Of a stretch of DNA of 64,000 nt, positions 45,766 through 56,713 are shown piece by piece; within the stretch, counting starts at the first letter, position 1; each line of letters begins with the position of its first letter. The notes under the pieces are model-generated. The model had not been told where the DNA came from. It searched no databases and was given only the letters and a program-made list of their open reading frames with translations. The DNA is from Adiantum capillus-veneris (Eukaryota; Streptophyta; Polypodiopsida; Polypodiales; Pteridaceae): assembly GCA_014529385.2 (NCBI GenBank), contig CM043965.1:64112933-64176932 (forward strand). The letters run 5' to 3'. A program made the translations under genes and the position numbers.

Positions 45766-46653
45766 AGACATCATACGCGTATGATGTCTTACGGAATAAC
45801 ATGAGACCAAATTTGGCAAAAAAGACTACACTAGAGTGTTGTAAAGGGGTGTTTTACCCTAAGTACAACTTAAGACCAAGGCTTTGACCAACCCTTTTGA
45901 TACCCAAAAGACAAAAGCCAAAAAGTCAAAAACAAAAAACTAGGGAACTGGTGATTTTGAGCACATTTGTTTGCATAAAAATTGGTAAAAGTGTTTGAAA
46001 ATCATTACTAAGAACTTGTGGAAGCCTGTGAGTGAAACCTGTGCAAAAGATCCATCAGTAGACATTATACGCGTATAATGTCTTACAGGGTGATTTGGCA
46101 GTCAAATTAAACCTTTGACTTTATACTGACATTCTACAAGTTGTATGGAGCACATTTACCAATTTTTATGTCATTTGGGAAAATAAGTTAAGAATTGAGT
46201 GCATATTACTCTTTTTGGAAAAATCCTGGGTAAAACGTTGTAAAATTGTACAACTCTGATATCCAAAATTGGATGTGAGCACATATGCATGTTGCACATA
46301 TCAAGGGGCAGTTGTGGTAGAAACATAACTCCATTCATGAAAACAAGACATCATACATGTATAATGTCTTAGAGGTCACAATTGAGTCAATTTGTGCATA
46401 TGAGTATACCCTTGTGTTCTATAGCAGGTAATGAGCACAAACAACCAATTTCATCAAGTGGGAAACACTATTGGAGCTAAAAAGTGCTAAAAGACGGTTT
46501 GAGGCATGTGAATTATTGCATTGTTCATATTTAGCACAAAAAGTGTTGAAACTAGGTTTTGAAAGCTTCTGAGAGTTGCTTGCATGGTAGAGAACCTATG
46601 GAGTGGAAATCTTCTCATTTTGGCTACGCAGACATTATAAGCGTATGATGTCT
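45766..46653. repeat. Palindrome array 3: four 24 bp palindromes about 288 bp apart
   Basis: Copies at 45766-45789, 46060-46083, 46346-46369 and 46630-46653, spaced 294, 286 and 284 bp. The first two are exact 24 bp palindromes: arm AGACATCATA or AGACATTATA, centre CGCG, then the complementary arm. They differ by a paired change (C with G versus T with A). The third has one C-A mismatch; the fourth has a T-G wobble and a second mismatch. A different sequence from arrays 1 and 2 but the same size, spacing and place in the element. Confidence 0.93.
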
Positions 46654-48673
46654 CAAAGGCATATTTAGAGATTAGATCTGACTTTAGGGTTGACCAAGGG
46701 GTCTAGCACCTCAAGGCAAACTTAGGGACCGAGTTTCACCTAATTTGAGTCATATTTTGGTTTAGAAAACCTCTTAGGGAATTGAGAAACATTCAGACAG
46801 TTTCAGGAGGATTTAACCAGATTCCAGGTATTAAGACCACGTAGCACCTCTAACACATAAAGATTGCTTTTAAAAATTCTACACGCAGAAGCTGGGTCAA
46901 CCCAACACACACACACAAACAATTTACACCATCTCTGCCTTGCACCAACCCCACACCTGCTCCTCTCCTCGTCCAGCAATTCCAGTCTCTCCCTGCTGCT
47001 GCTGCAGCTCGTGGGCAGTCCTGACACCACACTCACCTCCCGAATGCTGCGCATGAAAACTCAGTACCCGCCAAGGTTGACTTGCCAGTGACACACACAT
47101 CACGCATCTTGGAAATTCTTCTGCGACCTGCTCAAACTGTGTGTCGACAATTGATTCATCCCATTTGGTGAACCTACACCCACCTCCCTCTTATATATTC
47201 CCTCTCTCTCTAGTCTCATTCTATAGCTACCGCCACGTCGCCGCAGGCCTAAGATGATTTTTTTTAACATAAAAGTGGATAATATAAATCACTTTCATTA
47301 AAAGTCTATTCCCACCCTTTTCATCTCCCCCGTCCTCACCTTGGGGAATTTAGCAAGAGTCTTGAGGACAAGTCGAGGTGAGCTCAAAATATGCAAGCCT
47401 AGCATTGAGATGATCTAGTGCAAGAAAAATGAAAAGAATAACTTCTTGATGAGTTCTTGTGGCTAACATTCCCCATCATTTGCGGGAGTATAGATAGAAG
47501 CCCTCTTTTCAAGATGAGGCTATTTTGTTATGTATGCTAAACATTGCATGAGGTCTCGAGATAATCATTTGTGTGCATATACATGAAACTTGGTCTCTCT
47601 TTTCTAGCTTCATATGCAAAAACTTGATGCATGAGAGCACGTTGGTGCATAAGTTGTGTCATGTATTGTGGTTCACTTCGTGGATTGCACTAGATTATCG
47701 ACACTTATGACTCTTTTAGTGCATATTTTGAATGCCAAATGCTTTTTTGCACTAAATGATGGAGCTCTTGGGCAACAGTTTACTCAATCATATGCTTTGG
47801 TAGATTGCCTTTGCAGAGATGAAAATTATGTACTTATATGCTTTTTGTCTCTCTTTTCTATGTATGTCATACTTGCTATGTAAGAGGAAAATGTTGAAAA
47901 ATCATTGGAAAGCGTTAGAATTGAGCTTGTTTTAATGGCCGAGAGTAAGCATTAAACTTTTGGGGTTGTGGTTGATAGTGTTTTTTTAGTACTTGTGTTG
48001 AAATTCCAAATGCCTAAAAGTACTAATGATTGATTTTTGTTTTGAATGGATGTGGCAGGTGTGTGATTTCATTGATCCAAGAAGGGGTCATCATTGCAAA
48101 AAAATGCAAAATTTGGCTATTGAGAGCCATTCATTCTCATTTCATTAAGTTGCAGTCATCTCTAGCTCATAGCGTGCTCTAAAATTGTAAAATTTATTGA
48201 GCTAGTTGTTAGCCAACTTTTTGGAAAGCTTTGAAATGTTAAATTTGGCTTTGAAGAGACACTTCACTTCATAAAGTTGCATTATTTTCAGCTCTTGGCT
48301 TGTTTAAATTCCATATCTCATTGAGCTAAAAATTAATCAACTTTTAACCATGCATGATAGGTCGTAAAAAATTGTAAAATTTGCTTATGTAGAAGCATTT
48401 TATCTCTCATGGTTGTTATGTATGCATAAATTTGCTACTTTAGAGCATCATGTGCATAACCAAAGGCATTTTTTTTCCCTTGGGTTTTTTCCCTTTGGCA
48501 AATTTGGGTATGCAAGACCCTAGCTTTAGGTTTCATTAATGTTTTTTGTGATCATTTGGATTTCAATAAAAGACTTTTGGAGCTTGTGTTTACAGTTAGC
48601 TTCAAAAATCTTCTTTTGCAAATAAAAAGGATCAAGAGACTTCTCTACACAAAGGATGCTTGCTCAAGGATGC

Positions 48674-48713
48674 TTACACCTATGCATGCTCAAAAGAGCA
48701 TGAATAGGTGTAA
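48674..48713. repeat. 18 bp stem hairpin with AAAA loop
   Basis: Left arm TTACACCTATGCATGCTC (48674-48691), loop AAAA, right arm GAGCATGAATAGGTGTAA (48696-48713): one mismatch. Pairing resumes outward with AAGGA/TCCTT after a 3-base bulge. Could be a small MITE end pair or a microRNA-like fold. Confidence 0.85.
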
Positions 48714-48942
48714 TCCTTCCATGATTTTGCTCTTTTTATCTCTTCATTCTCTATGCTTGGCTTAAGTAAATTTTGCTTCTAATCTATGGTTCTTTCATGT
48801 TCAAAAGCTAAGCATACTAAAGTTTCAACACTTTGCTTTGTGAAAGTTAACTCAAATTAGGTTTTATGTGTGCTAATCATAGGTAATTGGCCTTAGAGAG
48901 AGTGAGATGACCTGGCCCCAAACTTGGCGTGCAGGCGCAGCC

Positions 48943-48944
<2 letters not shown>

Positions 48945-49013
<69 letters not shown>
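48945..49013. repeat. (GA)n microsatellite, about 34 units
   Basis: Uninterrupted GA repeats. A second short GA run lies at about 49079-49097. Confidence 0.97.
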
Positions 49014-49016
<3 letters not shown>

Positions 49017-49275
49017 GGGCTTGGCGTATACGGATGTGCAGAACCTAGACAAGGGAGAGAAAATAGATGTGTGTGTGTGAGAGAGAGAGAGAGAGATCTT
49101 AATGGCATGTGACAAAAAAAAAGGGGGGGCCTCACTGATTTGCACCGAAAGGCAGGGAAGCAGGAGTGAGAAAGAGAGTGAGAGGGTGATGAGAGGGAGT
49201 GTTAATCATCGCAATTGGGAGGGGTGGGGAGGAGAGAGAGTTAGTGAGAGAATGTCAGGGTGTGGGGTGGGTTCA

Positions 49276-49428
49276 TGTCAGGACACCAACAAGGCCGGAC
49301 TAGACAAGGGCAAGGCCGGGCTAGGCAGTGTGGAAAGGGAGTCCAACTAGGGCAAAGGGCCAGGGGCCATGCTATATAGTGGGTGTTTGGGTGGTGGACT
49401 CCTATGTTCTAGTTCCCCTTGTCTTACA
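49276..49428 (+). repeat. 5' LTR of element D
   Basis: 153 bp, partner of 59565-59717. CTATATAG near 49372 may be its TATA box. After one base, TGGTATCAGAGCC at 49430-49442 is an initiator-Met PBS. Confidence 0.92.
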
Positions 49429-49442
49429 CTGGTATCAGAGCC

Positions 49443-50206
49443 AAGTTCCTATTTTGGGGAAATGGGAAGACATGGTTCTTTCTAGCCACACAAAGCCTTG
49501 CATGATTGCATGTCATGGTCGAGAACTGTAGAGATCACCCCTTGCTAAGAGAAACAACGAGGAGGAACCACCGTGGGCAAGCGGGCTTGGCAAGGAGAGC
49601 CGTCGAGTGCAGGAGCACCAAATTGCATGTGCTTGGGCTCAACAGATGTGCGTCGGGCTATTGATCGTTTCTCGACACAGGGCCGAAGCCCGCCTTGCAA
49701 CACATTGGACTCCCTCATCTTCCCAAGCCTCTGCGTATTGTCTGCTCAAGGCGATGGAGTTTTGAAACTCAGTGTTCACACATAAACGCCTAAGGCCAAG
49801 GGCCTTAGGACTTTAAATTAAGATTAGGGGTGATACACAGCCCCGCAACGAATACACACCCCTGCAACGAGCAACAAACTCTTAGGATTTAGTGAGCACA
49901 TATGCAAGTGGAATTGAGATCGGCCGGCAAGTACACGACAATACACAAATTCCCTGTGTGCTAGCTGCTGCAAAAATTTAGCAAGTCAATAAAGCTTCAT
50001 AAGTGGATTCATTGGCGACAGTAGTTCTCAAATTGATTGCGGTCAAAAGCAACACCACTCACACTCGATTCGGCTACAACATGTTCAAATCAAATATCTG
50101 CACGGCTGAAATTTTAGATCGTTTTTGACTTGGACAATCGACGTAATTAGCAAGGCTAATTAACCTTAATTATCCTTGGCGGTGCATCCTACATCTACAG
50201 CTCACT
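49443..50206. other. Leader of element D and/or of copia B3
   Basis: No ORF of note and no LTR. The 5' LTR expected for B3 is not found here, so the junction between D sequence and B3 sequence lies somewhere in this stretch. Confidence 0.5.
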
Positions 50207-51028
50207 GTGCACGGCACCATACCAAGCCACCATATGGGGGGTGAGCAAACGAGGGAGCAATTGATCGAATGCAATGCAGTAGACGCACTGACACCTTTCC
50301 CACAACACTCCGCTGAGAAGTTCAATGGCAAAAACTACCAACATTGGAAGATGCAGATTGAAGACTATCTCTACCAGAAGGACCTCTATTTGCCACTAGG
50401 CGGTCTTGCGAAGAAGCCCACAACAATGGCAGATGAAGCATGGATTGTCCTTGATCGAAAGGCACTGGGAACAATCTGGTTAAGCTTGGCGTCAACGGTG
50501 GCCTTCAATGTTTCAGAGATGAATACCACGGAGGACTTGATGAAGTCACTTGACGACTTCTGCGAGAAACCATCGGCATCTAATAAGGTATTTCTTATGA
50601 AGCGTTTATTCAATCTAAAGATGGCAGAGAATGGTTCAGTTACAGAACACCTAAATGACTTTAACACAAACATAATTCAACTTCGATCAGTGAAAATCAA
50701 TTTTGCTGACGAAGTGCGAGCTCTCCTTATACTATCATCTCTACCGGATAGTTGGGACAGCCTTGTGATGGCTGTAAGTAATTCTATCTCTGGCACAAAT
50801 ACACTTAAATTTGATGATGTTGTGGGTGTTCTCCTAAGTGAGGAAATGCGAAGGAGAAGCACAGGAGAATCATCAAGTGTTGCACTATCAGTGGAAAAAA
50901 GAGGAAGGCCTAAGGAGAGATTCAAAAACCAAAAGGGTCGTGATCGCTCAAGGCGGAGCAAGTCACGCACAAAGTCAGTTCTTGAATGTTGGAACTGCGG
51001 TAAGAAGGGCCACATCAAGAAGGATTGA
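50207..51028 (+). pseudogene. Copia B3 gag
   Basis: A 273-residue frame. Residues 40-60 give FNGKNYQHWKMQIEDYLYQK, the usual copia gag opening; VTEHLNDFNTNIIQLRSVKI and LLILSSLPDSWDSLVMAVSN follow; the C-terminus is basic (RGRPKERFKNQKGRDRSRRS) with CWNCGKKGHIKKD. The knuckle's last Cys codon has become TGA, so the frame ends there, while the same frame stays open into the protease. The start at 50207 is the first ATG; a later start just before the FNGKNY segment is also possible. Confidence 0.9.
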
Positions 51029-52726
51029 TGGTCCAAGAAGAATAAGGAGACAGAGTCTCAAGACAACAAGCCAACATCGGAGGCCAATGTGGCAGGTAAA
51101 GTAGAGCAAGATGCTCTAATTCTCTCATTAGACAATGTGTCTAATTCCTGGATAGTAGATTCCGGGGCTTCATTCCATGCGACACCACACAAGAAACATT
51201 TCCAAGACTACACCAAAGGTAATTTTGGGTATGTATACTTGGGAGATGATGAAGCTTGTGAGATTGTCGGCAAAGGTACAGTTTCTGTCAAAACTGCTAA
51301 CGAAAATGAATGGAAGCTTAAACATGTTAGGCATGTTCCTTCTCTTCGCAAAAATTTGATCTCTACAGGACAATTGGACGATGAAGGTCACAACATTGCA
51401 TTCGGAAACAAACGGTGGAAGATCTCAAAGGGATCTTTGGTGGTTGCCAAGGGAGAAAAAGTCGGTACACTTTACTTGTGTACTGTTGGCACGTAACCTT
51501 CAGCTTGTGCAGCAACTACAGAAGTTGACAGTGCGGTGTGGCACTATCGACTTGGGCATATGAGTGCCAAAGGAATGCAAATCCTTCAAACAAAGAAGCT
51601 TCTACCAGGTTTGAAAGAAGTGGACTTAGAGTTCTGTGAAGATTGTGTTTATGGTAAACAAAAGAGGGTAAAATTTCAAAAATCAAGAAATGAAAGAAAA
51701 AATAAAAAACTTGAGTTGGTTCATTCTGATGTTTGGGGTCCTGCAAGTACACCATCACTTGGTGGCTCATTGTACTATGTAACATTCATAGACGATGCGA
51801 CTAGAAAAACATGGGTTTATGTCATGAAGAATAAATCCGATGTATTTTCCATATTTCAAAGGTGGAAAGCCTTTGTGGAGAATGAAACAGATACCAAGGT
51901 TAAATGCCTCAGATCCGACAATGGAGGCGAATATTGCAGCCAAGCTTTTGAAAGCTTTTGTGCTAGCAATGGCATTCGGAGGCAAAGGACAACCCCAAGG
52001 ACACCTCAACAAAATGGGATTTCGGAAAGGATGAACAGGACAATCATGGAACGAGCACGAAGCATGCGGCTACATGCAAGCCTACCGCTTGAGCTTTGGG
52101 CGGAAGTTGTAAGTACGTCTGTGTACTTAATCAATCGGTCACCCTCAACAGCATTGGATGGGGGAGTTCCATAAGAGGCATGGACAGGTAAACCGGTGAA
52201 TTATGCATTTCTCAAAGTGTTTGGGTACGAGGCTTTCATGCACATAGATAGAAGCCTAAGATCAAAGTTAGATGCAAAGTCCAAAAAGTGTTTCTTCATT
52301 GCATATGGAGAAGGAGACTTTGGGTATCGCCTATGGAGTCCTGAAGATGGTAAAATCTTAAGGAGTAGGGATGTAATTTTTAACGAACAAAATATGTACA
52401 AAGATTACTTGGAAAGAAAACAAACAAAAGAAACAGGTAATGAGTACATGGAGCTTGAGGACGGTGAAGACTCAAGGACTGCAAACGGTGACAATGTGCA
52501 ACAACGTCAACCAAATGAGGAGCCTCAACCTATTCCCCGAAGATCTACAAGAGCAAGTAGACCTCCAGAAAGGTTTGTTCCTTCCTTCAACCATCTCTTG
52601 ATCTCAGATTCTGGAGAGCCGGAATCATATGAAGAAGCTATGCAACATGAATCCAAAGGAATGGACGAGGAGCATGCAAGTGGAGATGGACTCACTACAT
52701 CGCAACCAAACATGGGAGTTGGTTGA
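51029..52726 (+). pseudogene. Copia B3 protease and integrase
   Basis: Same frame as gag. Protease: SNSWIVDSGASFHATPHKKH near 51140-51200. After a stop at 51494, integrase: VWHYRLGHMSAKGMQIL, CEDCVYGKQKRVKF, VHSDVWGPASTPSLGG, CLRSDNGGEYCSQAF and NGISERMNRTIMERARS, giving intact zinc ligands and D-D-E. A third stop at about 52174 precedes FGYEAFMHIDRSLRSKLDAK and CFFIAYGEGDFGYRLWSPED. The linker RRSTRASRPPERFVPSFNHL leads to RT. A frameshift near 52640-52680 ends the frame. Confidence 0.93.
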
Positions 52727-54167
52727 GTTGCCTAAAGGTAAGCGGGCATTTCAAAACAAATGGGTGTACAAGCTAAAGGAAGAAGAAGGTGGGAAGAAAA
52801 GGTACAAGTCTAGGCTTGTGGTAAAAGGTTTTTCTCAAAAGAAAGGTATTGACTTCAATGAAATATTTTCTCCTGTTGTAAAAATGAACTCAATTAGGCT
52901 TGTCTTAAGCCTTGTGGCTGCTCATGATCTAAATCTCAAGCAAATGGATGTAAATACGGCATTCCCTCACGGTGACTTAGAGGAGGAAATCTACATGCTT
53001 CAACCAAAGGGGTATGAAGTAAAAGGTAAGGAGAAAATGGTTTGCAGATTAAAGAAGAGCTTGTATGGTTTAAAGCAAGCATCAAGACAATGGTACTTGA
53101 AGTTTGATCGATGGATGTTGGATCATGGATTCACAAGATGCAACTCGGATCACTGCGTCTACACGAAGAATTTGGGAGATGGGAAATTCATCATCCTAAT
53201 GTTGTATGTTGATGACATGTTGATTGCAAGTGCTAACATGCAGGACATCAAAGACCTAAAAGAGGAGCTGTCCAAATCTTTTTCAATGAAAGATTTAGGT
53301 GCTGCAAAGAGGATACTTGGTATGAAAATATCAAGGGACAGGACGAAGAAGACAATAAAGCTATCTCAAGAAGATTACATCAAGAAGGTACTAGAAAGGT
53401 TTGCAATGCAAAATGCAAAACCAGTTTCTACACCTTTGGCTGGTCATTTTAAACTAACGAAGGATATGTGTCCAAAGACACAAGAGGAGATAGCCTATAT
53501 GTCTAAAGTTCCATATGCTGCAGCTGTAGGTTCTCTAATGTATGCTATGGTCTGGACAAGGCCAGACATTGCACATGCAGTGGGAGTTGTGAGTAGGTTC
53601 ATGGACAACCCAGGTAAAGAGCATTGGCAAGCTGTGAAGTGGATACTTAGGTATCTAAAAGGGACAACAACAAATGCTTTGTATTTTGAAGGAACTGATA
53701 TTTTTCTAGAAGGGTATGCTGATGCAGATATGGCAGGTGACAAAGATACTCGAAGGAGCACTACTGGCTATGTGTTCACGGTTGGAGGCACAGCAGTAAA
53801 TTGGGCTTCAAAGCTGCAGAAAGTGGTTTCACTTTCTACCACGGAAGCAAAGTATGTAGCAATGACAGAGGCAAGCAAAGAAATTCTGTGGCTTCACAGA
53901 TTCTTAGAAGAGCTTGGATTCAAACAAGACAATTGTGTCTTGTACAGTGATAGCCAAAGCGCTATCCATCTTGCGAAGAACTCAGCCTTTCATTCAAGGA
54001 CAAAGCACATTGAGGTGAGATATCACTTCATACGCACTTTTTTGGAAGAGGGACAGCTAAAGCTAGGAAAGGTGCATACAAGTGAAAATCCTGCAGACAT
54101 GTTTACAAAGGTGGTCAACAAGGAGAAGTTGAGCTTTTGCTCATCTTCAATCGGCATTCAAGGATAA
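52629..54167 (+). pseudogene. Copia B3 reverse transcriptase and RNase H (long open frame)
   Basis: A 512-residue open frame, the longest undamaged pol segment here. RT: MQVEMDSLHRNQTWELVELP, KRYKSRLVVKGFSQKKGIDF, LKQMDVNTAFPHGDLEEEIY, KKSLYGLKQASRQWYLKFD and the catalytic box LMLYVDDMLIASAN. RNase H: GYADADMAGDKDTRRSTTGY, LSTTEAKYVAMTEASKEILW, LYSDSQSAIHLAKNSAFHSR and NPADMFTKVVNKEKL. TEAKY has Lys where TEAEY has the catalytic Glu, so RNase H may be impaired. The rest of the frame would be plausible; upstream stops prevent a full polyprotein. Confidence 0.94.
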
Positions 54168-54216
54168 GAAGCCAGAATGGAAAGCAGTCACAGGTTTGGT
54201 TTGGAGATCAGTCTCC

Positions 54217-54227
54217 AAGTGGGAGAT
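54217..54227 (+). other. Polypurine tract of copia B3
   Basis: AAGTGGGAGAT directly before the LTR start TGTTAAG at 54228; the classic copia tract. Confidence 0.92.
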
Positions 54228-55008
54228 TGTTAAGTATGGAGCCTGATTTACCCTTGTAATTTTCTGTGGTAAAAGCGCACATTTGTAAGGCCCCCATTAT
54301 GAGGAGAAGCCATCGTGCGTGAAGGAAAATCACTCACCGGAAACCAAAATTTTCACGGACAAGAATCAGGGGCAACTTTAGAAGCCTTGGGGGCGGAGGC
54401 CCTCGAGACTTTTTTTTCGCCGGAATATTATGGCCGGACAGCGGCCGGAAAGTGGTCAGAAAACAACCGGTCGGTTGGCCGGTGGCCGGAAGTCAATGGC
54501 CGATGGCCGGTGGTCGGAAGTCAATGGCCGGTGGCCGGTGGCCGAATTCAATGGCCGGTGGCCGAATTCAAAAGCGGACTTGTCTTCTCAAGGGCGGCCA
54601 CACATGGGCGGATTGGAGGGTCCGATTTGGACTTATTCACACAAGGGCGGCTACACATGGTTGTCTCTCATAAGAGAGGGCAGCCCTTTTGGCCTATAAA
54701 AGGAGGCCATTTCTACACACATTTCATAGTGTGAAGTTGATGCAACAAGGTAAGTGCGAGGTGGTGAGAGTGAAGCAAGGCGGGAGCTCCATTAAGGGTA
54801 TAATCCCTTTGTAAATTACTTCTTGTTTTGAAGTACTAAAGCCATTGAGTGGCTGCTTTCCCGTGGACGTAGCCCACATTGGGTGAACCACGTATATCGT
54901 GTGTACTCTCTCTCTCTCTCTACTCTATAATCTCGTGTATGTAAATCTGTCTCTCTCCATTAAGTAATCTACTCAATTATCTATTTAGCTACGTCTTATT
55001 TCCTAACA
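54228..55008 (+). repeat. 3' LTR of copia B3
   Basis: 781 bp, TGTTAAGTATGG to TTCCTAACA (inverted TGTTA/TAACA ends). TATAAAA at 54695-54701 is a good promoter box. It contains the GGCCGG minisatellite at 54431. No second copy is in the window, so B3 has lost its 5' LTR. Confidence 0.85.
54431..54570. repeat. GGCCGG(T/A)(G)GCC minisatellite in the B3 LTR
   Basis: GGCCGGTGGCCG(G/A)A(A/T)(G/T)TCAATGGCC-like units of about 18-28 bp repeat some five to six times with variants (GCGGCCGGAAAG, TGGCCGATGGCCGG, TGGCCGAATTCAATGG). GC-rich against an AT-rich background. Confidence 0.88.
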
Positions 55009-55433
55009 CTTCGTAGAGTAGATATTATATATATAACACAAAGTACATTTTATGTAATATAGTACTACGTTAGGGTTGATATTGTATATGTAATGTAGAG
55101 TATATACTATATAATTTAATATGTATAATACAAAGTATAGAATATATTTTTGAAAATGGACGATATAAAGGATACTACATTAAAAAAAGGTAAAAAATAA
55201 GCACACTATATATATATATATACTACATATAGTATATGTATTGTATACTTATATAAAATTTTATATATACTTAATACATATTATAGTATACCACATATAG
55301 TGTTATATACTATAATCTACATTCTAAAGTATGGAATTCAAGTAGTGGGTAGTCTATTTATGTAATATGTACCTAATTGCCAATTATCGGTCTTATATAT
55401 ACTAAAAACTATATAATATATATTTTGTAGATA
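55009..55433. other. AT-rich spacer with TATA runs
   Basis: Dense TATATA/ATATAC motifs, no ORF. It lies right of the B3 LTR and just left of the gene remnant; part could be the remnant's former promoter or intron. Confidence 0.5.
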
Positions 55434-56713
55434 ATGGCACCAAAGATGGATTGCAAGAAAAGAAAACCTCCAGTCTCGCCTTTTAGCAACCGTCAAGTGA
55501 GCATGAAGCTAAGATCCAATTGTATACCAAAGGTAACTATCGATATGGAAGCATCATCATCATGAGTCCGACATTTGGACACTCCATCCAAGAAAAAGAA
55601 CAAGATTCTCAAAAGGTGTGTTTTTATTGATGATAGGCTCAGGTTGATGAAGACACCAACAATGTCAAAGATGATGTAGAGAATACAGGTAAATTATGAG
55701 TGTATGTTATAATTTTATGTTGAAACGTAGCTTGTATTATAAATTATGAAATGGTAGATGGTTAAATTCTATGGACGTCTGATTTTCGTTGAGGAAATTG
55801 GTTGTACTCAACTATGTGGAAGATTAAGAAAGGGTGAATCATTGTTTATATACGTACCATTGATAGTTGCTCAAAAATATTAAGTATTGTTTTTGTTTAT
55901 GTTTGAGAAAAGGTCCTTAAATCTCATATGAGAGCCCTATATAGGGTGTGCGGTTTTTTTTCTAAATTTGTCTTCGTACAAAAGAGCCACTGCAAAAAAA
56001 TGTAAATTAAATACCTTGGACTATCTAATCCTAATTGCATATGTTTTTGGACAATTAAATGTTTGTCGCTTGTTTTCTCTATACAGAGACCAATGTTCAA
56101 ATTAAGATCCTCACAAAAATGAAGAAGATAGTGATCATGAAATGGATGATGAGAATAAGCGTTCCAAACACCTAGGCAAGAAAATTTCACTTGGCTTGAT
56201 GAAAGATGTTCTAAGTCATTTTTATGTCAAGAAGAATACATTGCCTCCTCCTGTTCCACTTTGTCAACTCATGGTGCATGAGGTTTTTAGGCTTGCTAGA
56301 GATGATCTAGAATGGCTCATTTCCTCTTTTGATTCTGCTAGGTATTTAGAAACTATGGGGAATTTTATTGTGTCCGTTGGGGATTCTAGAGGAGATACCA
56401 TCCCCAACGGATTTGGAGGAATGGGGACTACTTTGGCCAGAAAGAAATGTTGAGTTTGAGAGAGCACTTGGTAGAGAGTGGCAAGAGCTCAAAGGGGAAA
56501 AAATTCTAGTATGGGATGGCAACCATAGGCTAAAAACATGGTGGAAAAGAATCATAGAAAGTGAGATCTTTAACCTTCTCCACTCTTTCTTCTTGCACTT
56601 GACACTTCCAATGCATAAGTTTGTTCATTGCATGTTGACTCTCTTTTTTTCTGCAAACCATGCTTGTGTTCAACTCTTTGTTTTATATTTTGCTGCAACA
56701 TTTCTATGCCAAA
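55434..56713 (+). pseudogene. 5' half of the gene remnant, with a ParB/sulfiredoxin-like DGNHR motif
   Basis: Starts MAPKMDCKKRKPPVSPFSNR at 55434, a basic likely nuclear N-terminus, with one in-frame stop near 55563 and acidic codons (EDTNNVKDDVEN) before a donor-like GTAAAT at about 55689. After an acceptor (TACAG, about 56086) the next exon reads DSDHEMDDENKRSKHLGKKI, MVHEVFRLARDDLEWLISSF and RYLETMGNFIVSVGDSRG, then a frameshift, then REWQELKGEKILVWDGNHR (DGNHR at 56515-56529) and LKTWWKRIIE. DGNHR/DGHHR-type motifs mark ParB-like nuclease and sulfiredoxin folds. It stops at 56713, flush against a family-A LTR, next to CCAAA. With the half at 6852-8385 it would form a ParB-like plus methyltransferase-like protein. 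Family assignment is tentative. Confidence 0.42.

Larger units (their letters stand above)
46654..49270. other. Unassigned AT-rich DNA, possibly 3' non-coding gypsy sequence
   Basis: No gene recognised. AGAGTCTTGAGGACAAGTCG near 47352 resembles the TTGAGGACAAG word common in 3' non-coding parts of plant Athila/Tat elements, a weak hint that part of this belongs to E2. A strong hairpin (48674) and a (GA)n tract (48945) are listed separately. Confidence 0.35.
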
